64,000 nt of DNA from Rhodospirillales bacterium Ga0074136 (GTDB lineage Bacteria; Pseudomonadota; Alphaproteobacteria; Acetobacterales; Acetobacteraceae): NCBI GenBank assembly GCA_001464375.1, contig LNEW01000162.1, positions 40,289 through 104,288 on the forward strand, given 5' to 3'. A program made the position numbers and the translations under genes. Below the pieces are notes generated by a model. It did no database searches, was not told the origin of the DNA, and worked only from the letters and a program-made list of their open reading frames with translations. Positions 1 through 6,798 of the stretch are shown here, piece by piece; within the stretch, counting starts at the first letter, position 1; each line of letters starts with the position of its first letter.

Positions 1-36
1 CAGCAGCGCGTCATCGTGGGCTGCCCGGAGGGCTGA
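1..36 (+). CDS. C-terminal tail of an unidentified gene cut by the window edge
   Basis: Frame 1 reads QQRVIVGCPEG and stops at TGA 34-36. The codons have the GC-rich third positions typical of the window, so this is probably the end of a plus-strand gene that starts to the left. Eleven residues are too few to assign a family. Confidence 0.35.
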   Translation, partial: QQRVIVGCPEG

Positions 37-177
37 CGCCGGCGGTCGAACGGGTCGACCGCCGGTACGTATTCTTTGCAACGCCCCGCACGTCGGGCTG
101 CCAGCGGCACCCCGTAGCGCGCGTGCCGCCGGGATGGGCGCGCCGACCATCGCAGCCGGCGGCCCCGCTCCGTCCGT

Positions 178-1158
178 TCAGTCCACCCTGGCCCCGGACG
201 CACGGATGATCGGCGCCAGCCGCGCTTCCTCGGCGGCGCGGAAATCCGCGATCTGTTCCGGCGTGGTCCACCATGCCGTCGCCCCCTGTTCGAGGTAGGC
301 GCGCTTGAGGTCCTCCGATTCCAGCGCGCGGCGCGCCAGGGCGGAGATGCGCGCGACGACATCGCGCGGGATCCCGGCCGGGCCGCACAGGCAGGTCCAG
401 GATGACATGTCGAAGCCTGGCAGCGATTCGGCGATGGCGGGCGTGTCCGGCACCACCGGGCTGCGCGCGCGCGACGTGACGCCGAGCGCGCGCACCCGCC
501 CCTCCCGTGCCTGGGCCAGCGCGCCGGGGATGTTGTCGAAGATCATGTGCACGCGGCCGCCGATGATGTCCGGATAGGCGGCGGCACTGCCCCGATAGGG
601 CACGTGGGTGATCTCGACCCCCGCCATCGTGCGGAACAGCTCGCCCGAGATGTGCAATGTCGTGCCCGCGCCGGCGGACGCGTAGGCGTATTTTCCCGGA
701 TTGGCCTTCAGGTGCGCGATCAGCTCCGGCACGCTGCGCGCCGGGATGTCGTTGTTCACCACCAGCAGGTTGGGCAGCTGCCACATGGCGGTGGTGAAGG
801 TGAAGTCGCGATGCGGGTCGAAGGGCAGGCGGGCATAGAGCGTGGGGGCGATGGCGTGGGTCGCGATGCCGCCGAGGCCCAGCGTGTAGCCGTCCGGCGC
901 CGATTGCGCGATCGCGAGGTTGCCGACGACCCCGCCCGAACCGGTCCGGTTCTCGACCACGAATTGCTGGCCGGACAATTCCGCCATCTTCTGGCAGATC
1001 TGGCGCGACAGCGTGTCGGTCGGCCCGCCGGCGGTATAGGGGTTGATGTAGCGGACCGGGCGCGCCGGCCAGGCCTCCTGCGCGGCGGCAAGGCGGGGCG
1101 CGGCGAGCCCGCCGGCGGCGGCAAGCACGGCGCGGCGGCGAATGGCGACAAGTCTCAT
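178..1158 (-). CDS. Bug-family tripartite tricarboxylate transporter substrate-binding protein
   Basis: A periplasmic solute-binding protein of the TctC/Bug family, which captures small carboxylates or related metabolites for a TctAB membrane transporter. It has 326 residues, normal for the family. The N-terminus carries RRRAVLAAAGG followed by an AAAQ cleavage region, so it is exported, possibly by Tat. Typical Bug motifs are visible: VENRTGSGG with a following PDGYTL, then HVPYRGSAAAYPDIIGGRV. The ATG at 1158 is chosen over an upstream in-frame one because the signal peptide starts there and a purine-rich GGGAGAGGG lies just upstream. No tctA or tctB gene lies beside it in the window, so this is an orphan binding protein or one sharing a remote membrane unit. 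The ligand cannot be read from sequence. Confidence 0.9.
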   Translation of the reverse strand: MRLVAIRRRAVLAAAGGLAAPRLAAAQEAWPARPVRYINPYTAGGPTDTLSRQICQKMAELSGQQFVVENRTGSGGVVGNLAIAQSAPDGYTLGLGGIATHAIAPTLYARLPFDPHRDFTFTTAMWQLPNLLVVNNDIPARSVPELIAHLKANPGKYAYASAGAGTTLHISGELFRTMAGVEITHVPYRGSAAAYPDIIGGRVHMIFDNIPGALAQAREGRVRALGVTSRARSPVVPDTPAIAESLPGFDMSSWTCLCGPAGIPRDVVARISALARRALESEDLKRAYLEQGATAWWTTPEQIADFRAAEEARLAPIIRASGARVD

Positions 1159-1346
1159 GCGGCGTCCCTCTCCCTGGCGGCCGCCTTTCGCGGGGCCGTT
1201 CCACCGCCAGCCTAGGCGCCCGCGGCCCTGCGGCGCGAGCATCTTCGCCGGTCACCCCCGTGCCGTTTGCCGCCCTACCGCCCCGCGTGCTAACCGCGCC
1301 GCGATTGTATGGCGTGCTCGCCGCGTCCGCTACGAAAGGCCCCGAC

Positions 1347-1868
1347 ATGTCCGACCAGCAGATCCCCCCGGCCCCACCGGGCGCCCCCGGGGCCGCAAAT
1401 GGCGGCGCCCCCCCGGGCACCGGCCCCGTGGTCCTGAACCTGCAGTTCACCAAGGACCTCAGCTTCGAGGTTCCCGGCGCGCCCGAGATCTACCTGACCA
1501 TGCGCGAGGCGCCGCAGATCAACATCGCCCTCGATGTCCAGGCGCGCCGCCTGCAGGAAGGCCAGGAGACTTATGAGATCTCCCTGAACATCCGCGCCGA
1601 TGCCAAGACCACCGCCGGCGCCACCGCCTTCATCGCCGAGCTGGTCTATTGCGGCATCTTCACCCTGAACGGGGTGCCGGCGGAGATGATGGAACCCGTG
1701 CTGCTGGTGGAATGCCCACGGCTGCTGTTCCCCTTCGCGCGTAACATCCTGGCCGACATCACGCGCGACGGGGGCTTCCCGCCCGTGCTGCTGGCGCCGA
1801 TCGACTTCGTGCAACTGTGGCAGCAGCGCCGCGGCCAGCCATCCTCGGCCCCCGTGGCGAATGCCTGA
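1347..1868 (+). CDS. secB: Protein-export chaperone SecB
   Basis: SecB is a cytosolic tetrameric chaperone that keeps preproteins unfolded and hands them to SecA. The 173-residue product shows the SecB core: VLNLQFTKDLSFEVPGAP, ADAKTTAGATAFIAELVYCGIF and LLFPFARNILADITRDGGFPP. A Pro/Gly-rich stretch of about 25 residues precedes the core, and such low-complexity N-termini are common in alphaproteobacterial SecB. ATG 1347 (MSDQQIPP) is preferred over an in-frame ATG at 1260, because the extra 29 residues look like untranslated DNA. hemH follows downstream on the same strand. Confidence 0.95.
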   Translation: MSDQQIPPAPPGAPGAANGGAPPGTGPVVLNLQFTKDLSFEVPGAPEIYLTMREAPQINIALDVQARRLQEGQETYEISLNIRADAKTTAGATAFIAELVYCGIFTLNGVPAEMMEPVLLVECPRLLFPFARNILADITRDGGFPPVLLAPIDFVQLWQQRRGQPSSAPVANA

Positions 1869-1920
1869 AGGGTCGCCGGGCCTTGACGCAGGCGCCGGGC
1901 GGGGCATGTCGGTCGCAGCC

Positions 1921-3015
1921 ATGACCAAGCGCCGCGTCGCCATCGTGCTGTTCAACCTGGGTGGCCCCGACCGCCCGGAGAGCGTGCGCCCGTTCCTGGT
2001 CAACCTGTTCACCGACCCGGCCATCCTGCGCGTGCCGGGGTTCATCCGCCCCTGGCTCGGCCGGCTGATCGCCTGGCGGCGCACGAAGCCCGCCATGGAG
2101 AACTACGCCGTGATCGGCGGCCGCTCCCCGCTGCTGGAGCTCACCGAGGAACAGGGCCGTTCCCTGGACGCGGCGCTGGCCGGCGACCCGGGGCTCGAGG
2201 TGCGGTCCTTCGTGGCGATGCGCTACTGGCACCCGCTGTCGGACGAAACAGCGAAGGCGGTGCAGGCCTGGGCACCGGACGAGGTCCTGCTATTCCCGCT
2301 CTATCCGCAGTTCTCGACCACGACCACGGGCAGTTCCATCGCCGCCTGGGATGATGCCTGCCGCAAGGCCGGGCTGTCGGTGCCCACCACCACGCTGTGC
2401 TGCTGGCATTCCGATGGCGGCTTCGCCGCGGCCACCGCGCGGCTGGTGCAGGACAGCTACGCGAAGGCGCGCGCGGAACTGCCGGCGGACGTGAAGCTGC
2501 GCATCCTGTTCTCGGCGCACGGCCTGCCCGAGAGCATCATCGCCGCCGGCGATCCGTACCAATGGCAGGTCGAGCGCACCGTCGCGGCGGTGGTGGAACG
2601 GCTCGACATCGGACAGCTGGATCACATCGTCTGCTACCAGTCCCGCGTGACGCCGCAGAAGTGGATCGGCCCCTCCACCGAGGACGAGATCGAGCGTGCC
2701 GCCGAGGAGAAGGTCGCGATCCTGATCTGTCCCATCGCCTTCGTCTCCGAGCATTCGGAAACCCTGGTGGAGCTGGATGTGGAATACCGCGAGGAAGCCG
2801 ACCACCTCGGCATCCCCGGCTATTTCCGCGTGCCGGCGCAGAACAGCGACCCGGCCTTCATCGGGGCGCTGGCTGACCTGGCACGCGGCGCGCTGGGCTC
2901 CGGCCGGTCGCTGTGCTCCTTCGCGGGCGGGCGGCAATGCCCGAAGCAGCACGGCGACTGCCCGCACGCCAGGGCAAGCGCCGAGACGCGCGCGACGGTG
3001 CGGGAACCGGCGTGA
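1921..3015 (+). CDS. hemH: Ferrochelatase, probably with an iron-sulfur cluster
   Basis: Ferrochelatase inserts Fe2+ into protoporphyrin IX, the last step of protoheme synthesis. The 364-residue product contains VLFNLGGPDRPESV near the N-terminus, FPLYPQFSTTTTGSS, the active-site histidine segment LFSAHGLPESIIAAGDPYQ and the acidic ICPIAFVSEHSETLVELD segment. The C-terminus has cysteines at residues 332, 340 and 347, and there is a Cys-Cys pair at 160-161. Known [2Fe-2S] ferrochelatases use one internal and three C-terminal cysteines, so a cluster is likely here. In-frame ATGs also exist at 1861 and 1906. I chose 1921 because the family homology starts at MTKRRVAIVLFNLGG; 1906 cannot be excluded. 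Confidence 0.95.
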   Translation: MTKRRVAIVLFNLGGPDRPESVRPFLVNLFTDPAILRVPGFIRPWLGRLIAWRRTKPAMENYAVIGGRSPLLELTEEQGRSLDAALAGDPGLEVRSFVAMRYWHPLSDETAKAVQAWAPDEVLLFPLYPQFSTTTTGSSIAAWDDACRKAGLSVPTTTLCCWHSDGGFAAATARLVQDSYAKARAELPADVKLRILFSAHGLPESIIAAGDPYQWQVERTVAAVVERLDIGQLDHIVCYQSRVTPQKWIGPSTEDEIERAAEEKVAILICPIAFVSEHSETLVELDVEYREEADHLGIPGYFRVPAQNSDPAFIGALADLARGALGSGRSLCSFAGGRQCPKQHGDCPHARASAETRATVREPA

Positions 3016-3085
3016 CGCCGACGGCGGATGCCCCCTGCGCGCGGGCCTGCATCTCATCGGGCGGTGGGTCCGCGGAGCTGTGGGC

Positions 3086-3733
3086 GTGACCCGGCCGCGC
3101 GCCGTGTTGTTCGACTGCGACGGCGTGCTGGCGGACACCGAGATGATGGTGAACACGCTGGTCGCGGAGCAGCTCACCGCGCTGGGCTGGCCGATGACCG
3201 CGGCGCAGTCGCGCGAGACCTTCCTCGGGATGGCGCTGCCCGACATGGTGCCGCGCATCGAGGCGCGAATCGGCGCCTTGCCCGATGCCTGGGCCGAGGA
3301 GATCTCGACACTGATCGCGCATGAGATGACGCGTCGCACGCCGCCCATCCCCGGCGCGGCCGATGTGGTGCGCGCGGTGGCCGCGGCAGGCGTACCGGTG
3401 GCGGTCGCGTCGAACTCCGCGCGGGCCGAGCTGATGGCGAAGATGCGTTCGCTCGGCCTGGCGAGGGTCTTCGCCGATCGCGTGTTTTCCTTCGAGGATG
3501 TCGATCGCCCGAAGCCCTGGCCGGACATCTACCTGGCCGCCGCGGCGGCGTGCGGTGCCGCGCCGCGCGACTGCGTGGTGGTCGAGGACAGCGTGCCCGG
3601 CGTGCGCGCCGGGGTGGCGGCGGGCTGCCGGGTGCTGGGCTTCGCGCATGAAACGCCGCCGGGCGTGCTGCGCGCCCATGGCGCCGAGGTGTTCGCCGAG
3701 ATGACCGCGCTGCCCGCCCTGCTGGGCCTGTAG
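3086..3733 (+). CDS. HAD-superfamily phosphatase (phosphoglycolate phosphatase-like subfamily)
   Basis: A 215-residue haloacid dehalogenase-type hydrolase, probably acting on a small phosphorylated metabolite. Motif I is LFDCDGVLADTE with the nucleophilic Asp and acid/base Asp, motif II is VASNS, the conserved lysine is in DRPKPWPDIY, and motif IV is VVVEDSVPGVRAG. The helical cap between motifs I and II is of the C1 phosphoglycolate phosphatase / beta-phosphoglucomutase type. The start is taken as GTG 3086, which has GGAG eight bases upstream and begins right before the beta strand of motif I. It lies 70 bp downstream of hemH on the same strand, and the substrate is unknown. Confidence 0.85.
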   Translation: MTRPRAVLFDCDGVLADTEMMVNTLVAEQLTALGWPMTAAQSRETFLGMALPDMVPRIEARIGALPDAWAEEISTLIAHEMTRRTPPIPGAADVVRAVAAAGVPVAVASNSARAELMAKMRSLGLARVFADRVFSFEDVDRPKPWPDIYLAAAAACGAAPRDCVVVEDSVPGVRAGVAAGCRVLGFAHETPPGVLRAHGAEVFAEMTALPALLGL

Positions 3734-3753
3734 GCGACGGCCCCCGGGGGGAC

Positions 3754-3768
3754 GGCGCCTACGGCGCC
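3754..3768. terminator. Short GC hairpin between convergent genes
   Basis: GGCGCC repeats itself around a TAC loop at the junction of two convergent genes, partly overlapping the last codons of the minus-strand transporter. There is no T tract, so a terminator role is only suggested by position. Confidence 0.25.
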
Positions 3769-4673
3769 ACCAGCGCCACCCACAGCGGCAACGTGACGAT
3801 GGACAGGATGTGCTCCGTGGTGGTGATCGCCGCCATCAGCCGCGCGTCGCCGCCCAGCGCGCGCGCCATCACGTAGGACGTCGCCGCCGTCGGCAATGCC
3901 ATGAACACCACCGCCACCGCGGTGGCGAGCGGCGGCAACCCCAGCAGCGTGCACAACGCCCAGGTCACCGCCGGCATCACGACCAGTTTCAGTACGCCGG
4001 TCGCCGCCTGGACGCCGATGCGGTCGGAGAAGGATTGCATCGACAGCGCCGCCCCCACGCACAACAGCCCCAGGGCCACCGACGCGCGCCCGAGCGTCTG
4101 CACCGTCGGTGCCAGGCCCGCCGGCAACCCGCCCAGCGCCGCGATCCCGAAGCCGATCGCCACGGCCAGCAGCAGCGGGTTGAGCACCAACTGCCGCAGG
4201 ATGGCCAGCGGCCGTGGCGGCCCGCGCGTGCCGTCGAAGGCGAAGGCCAGCGTGGTGACGGTCTGCACGAAGGGCACGATGATGCCGGTGGCGACCGCGC
4301 CGAAGCCGATGCCCTCGGCACCGAACAGCGATCCGACGATGGCGAAGCCCATGAGGTTGTTGAAGCGGATGCCGCCCTGCAGAACCGATGTCATGGCCGG
4401 ATGCGGCAGCGCCAGCGCGCGCGACAGAATCAGCGCGATGACGGTGCCGAGTGCCAGCGCGCCCCAGATGGCCGCGGCGATGCGCCCGAGCGGCAGCGTG
4501 GCCAGGTCGAGCGGTGACAACGCCGCGACGATCAGCGATGGCAGCAGGACCCAGTAGATCAGGCGTTCCATGCCAGCCCAGACGGCATCGTCCCGCAGCA
4601 GGCGGCGCTTCAGCAGCGCCCCAAGGGCCAGCAGCGCGAAGGCCGGCACGAAGGCATCGAGCCAGGCGGTCAT
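3759..4673 (-). CDS. AEC (auxin efflux carrier) family transporter
   Basis: An inner-membrane permease of the AEC/BART type, with bacterial relatives moving malate, malonate or other small anions. The 304-residue protein has about ten hydrophobic segments in two five-helix halves. The N-terminus MTAWLDAFVPAFALLALGALLKRR and the Asn-containing GGIRFNNLMGFAIVG region are typical, as is the C-terminal half with GRASVALGLLCVGAAL. It converges on the HAD gene with a gap of about 25 bp. No linked enzyme hints at the substrate. Confidence 0.85.
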   Translation of the reverse strand: MTAWLDAFVPAFALLALGALLKRRLLRDDAVWAGMERLIYWVLLPSLIVAALSPLDLATLPLGRIAAAIWGALALGTVIALILSRALALPHPAMTSVLQGGIRFNNLMGFAIVGSLFGAEGIGFGAVATGIIVPFVQTVTTLAFAFDGTRGPPRPLAILRQLVLNPLLLAVAIGFGIAALGGLPAGLAPTVQTLGRASVALGLLCVGAALSMQSFSDRIGVQAATGVLKLVVMPAVTWALCTLLGLPPLATAVAVVFMALPTAATSYVMARALGGDARLMAAITTTEHILSIVTLPLWVALVAP

Positions 4674-4727
4674 GGGCGGCGAGTCGCGCTGCCGCCCGCC
4701 ATCGCCGGACGCCTCATGGCGCCAGCA

Positions 4728-5270
4728 TCACGCGCGCCGCCCCGGGTCGCCCCAGGGCAGGGTGGCCGGGGCTGTCGCGATCGCCGCCAGGCAGGCGGCC
4801 TCGGTGACGCCCTGCGCAACGCCATGCGACCGCGCCGCCGCATGGGCCACGACCAGCGCGCCACCCTGCGGGTACAGAACGACGTCGAGTCGGCAGGCGG
4901 CGGCCTCATACAGCCAGACCTCCGCTTCGCCCTCGGCGCGGCGCAGCGCCGGGTCGCCCAGCATGCGGCGCATCTGGTCGGCGCTGATGCCCATCAGCGC
5001 GGCGGCCCCCACGGGCGGCGCGCTGCCGCGCTGGCGGGGTCCGGGCGCGATGGCGGCAGGCGTGGCGGCAGGCTGTGGCCCAGCCGCCGCGGGCGCGCCT
5101 GCTGCACCCGGGGCCACCGGACGTGGCTGCGACGCACCGCCCGCCATCGCCAGGCTCGCCTGGGTGGAGAACAGCGCCTGCTGCATCAGCGCCGCCGCTT
5201 CCTCCCCGCGGCCCGCGGTACAGCCGACGGCCAGAAGCGGCAGCAGCACGGCGGGGCGCAGACCGATCAT
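4728..5270 (-). CDS. Small lipoprotein with an SmpA/OmlA-like C-terminal region
   Basis: A 180-residue secreted protein. The N-terminus MIGLRPAVLLPLLAVGC contains a lipobox (LAVGC), so it is probably lipidated at Cys17. A Pro/Ala-rich linker at about residues 45-85 leads to a C-terminal segment, GISADQMRRMLGDPALRR followed by EAEVWLY and CRLDVVLYP. Its spacing resembles SmpA/OmlA (BamE-like) lipoproteins, which bind other envelope proteins. The start at 5270 is chosen for the signal peptide; the open frame extends further upstream but would run into the bactofilin gene. It lies 22 bp after that gene on the same strand. A precise function cannot be given. Confidence 0.6.
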   Translation of the reverse strand: MIGLRPAVLLPLLAVGCTAGRGEEAAALMQQALFSTQASLAMAGGASQPRPVAPGAAGAPAAAGPQPAATPAAIAPGPRQRGSAPPVGAAALMGISADQMRRMLGDPALRRAEGEAEVWLYEAAACRLDVVLYPQGGALVVAHAAARSHGVAQGVTEAACLAAIATAPATLPWGDPGRRA

Positions 5271-5292
5271 GGGGCGCGCCCGCGCCGGGTCG

Positions 5293-5949
5293 TCAGGCGT
5301 CGGCGGGCTCAGTGTTGCGGGACGGCGCGGGCACCGGCACCGGCGCCAGGCGCGGCGCGGAGGCGGCCGCGGCATCGCCGGTGATCATCTCCATCTTGCC
5401 GGAGAGCTGCCCGCCATCCTCGACCGACAGCCGGCGCGACCGCGCGATGCCGATGACGCGGCCGGTGGCCCGGATGGTCAGGCTGCCATTGACGGTCAGC
5501 GTGCCGTCGAAGACGCCGGCGATCTCGGCATCCTCGACCTGGACCTCGCCCTTGAACACGCCCGAATGGCTGATCACCAGCTCGTGCGCCTGCAGCAGCT
5601 GGCTTTCCATGGTGCCTTCGATGACCAGCTTCTCGGCCTCGGTCACCGTGCCCTGCAGGCTGATGCCCTTGCCGATGATCATGGTGCGGCGTTCGGCGGC
5701 CTCGGTGCGGGCCGGGCCGCGCGCGGGGGCAGCGGGTGCGGCACCTGGCGCCGGCGGCACGCGCGCGACGCCAGCGGCGGCGGGCGCGGCGGTCGGCTTC
5801 GGCGCGGCCGGGCCGGACGCTGCGGCCGGCAGCGTCACGCCGGCCGGGCGGAACGGCGGCATCGCCAGGTCGGAATCACGCGACACCGGCACCGTCGCGG
5901 GTGTGGCTTCGGGCTGGCCCGTCTCATCCTTGCGGCGGAAGATCGACAT
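5293..5949 (-). CDS. Bactofilin (polymer-forming cytoskeletal protein)
   Basis: Bactofilins form nucleotide-independent filaments from a right-handed beta-helix and help organise cell shape, stalks or polar complexes. The 218-residue product has a low-complexity Ala/Pro-rich N-terminus and then the DUF583 core starting near TMIIGKGISLQGTV. The core has six-residue-spaced hydrophobics such as LVIEGTMESQLLQAHELVIS, HSGVFKGEVQVEDAEIAGVF and GSLTIRATGRVIG. A disordered tail follows. ATG 5949 (MSIFRRKDE) has GAGGGG upstream and is preferred to an in-frame ATG at 6018. It precedes the small lipoprotein gene on the same strand, and co-transcription is likely. Confidence 0.88.
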   Translation of the reverse strand: MSIFRRKDETGQPEATPATVPVSRDSDLAMPPFRPAGVTLPAAASGPAAPKPTAAPAAAGVARVPPAPGAAPAAPARGPARTEAAERRTMIIGKGISLQGTVTEAEKLVIEGTMESQLLQAHELVISHSGVFKGEVQVEDAEIAGVFDGTLTVNGSLTIRATGRVIGIARSRRLSVEDGGQLSGKMEMITGDAAAASAPRLAPVPVPAPSRNTEPADA

Positions 5950-6055
5950 GTCGGTTCCCCTCGATTCCGGCTGTTGCGTTTGACCCACCGGGGCTAGCAC
6001 GCGCTTCAAGCCGGCCACAACGCCGCAGCCCGGCTTATCCCCAGGATTCGCGCTA

Positions 6056-6712
6056 TCACGTGTTCGTGGAGCGTTGCAGCAGATGCACCGCCGCCGCGGT
6101 GCCGACCACCGGCACCAGAAGGTTGAGCAGCGGCACCAGCGCCATCGCCGCCAGCACCAGGCCCAGGGCCCAGCCCGACCAGCGCAGCCGGCGCCAGGCC
6201 TGGCGCGCCTGCGCGGTGTCCATGCGCAACAGCGCGGTTTGCTGCACCATCCCCGACCCCAGCGCGTGGGCGGAGACGACGATCGCCAGCACGAACCCCA
6301 CCACCGGGACGAACAGCAGCGGCAGCAACAGCAGCTGCAATGCCAGCAGCTTCAGCCCGAAGCGCAACCCGAAGGCGATCTGCGCGGCGATGGATGCACC
6401 CTGCGGCGGCGCGAGATGCGGGTAGTGCCGGCGCTCCACCGCGGCGGCGACGGGTTCCACCAGCTGCGCGGCGATCGCCGCCGCCACCGGCAGGAACAGC
6501 CACCAGGCCAGCACCAGCGCCGCCAGCCCACCGCCGGCCTGCGCCAGCCAGGACAGCCAGCCCGTCCCGCCGGCCAGCCAGGCCGCGCCCTCGATGGCGC
6601 CCCAGGCCAGAAGGGCGATGGACAGCGCGGCGCCGAGCACGCCCCACAGCAGCGGGCGGCGGAAGGCGGGGTCGTTGAGCTGGGACAGCGCGAGGGCGAC
6701 GGCACGGATCAT
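6056..6712 (-). CDS. EI24/CysZ-like integral membrane protein
   Basis: A 218-residue polytopic membrane protein of the EI24 family (Pfam relatives include CysZ, which has been linked to sulfate uptake). The N-terminal motif ALSQLNDPAFRRPLLWG is typical of alphaproteobacterial members. Four or five hydrophobic segments follow, including ALSIALLAWGAIEGAAWL, LQLLLLPLLFVPVVGFVLAI and LVLAAMALVPLLNLLVPVVG. A role in sulfate transport is not shown by context; neighbours are a bactofilin on the same strand and the divergent hrpB. The start at 6712 begins directly at the conserved N-terminal motif. Confidence 0.7.
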   Translation of the reverse strand: MIRAVALALSQLNDPAFRRPLLWGVLGAALSIALLAWGAIEGAAWLAGGTGWLSWLAQAGGGLAALVLAWWLFLPVAAAIAAQLVEPVAAAVERRHYPHLAPPQGASIAAQIAFGLRFGLKLLALQLLLLPLLFVPVVGFVLAIVVSAHALGSGMVQQTALLRMDTAQARQAWRRLRWSGWALGLVLAAMALVPLLNLLVPVVGTAAAVHLLQRSTNT

Positions 6713-6798
6713 GCGGTTTCATATCGGGCGGAACGCGCCGCAGCACGAGGGGCCGCGCACAGGTTCCCCGCGCCCGGCCGCTGCTCTAGACGGAGCGC

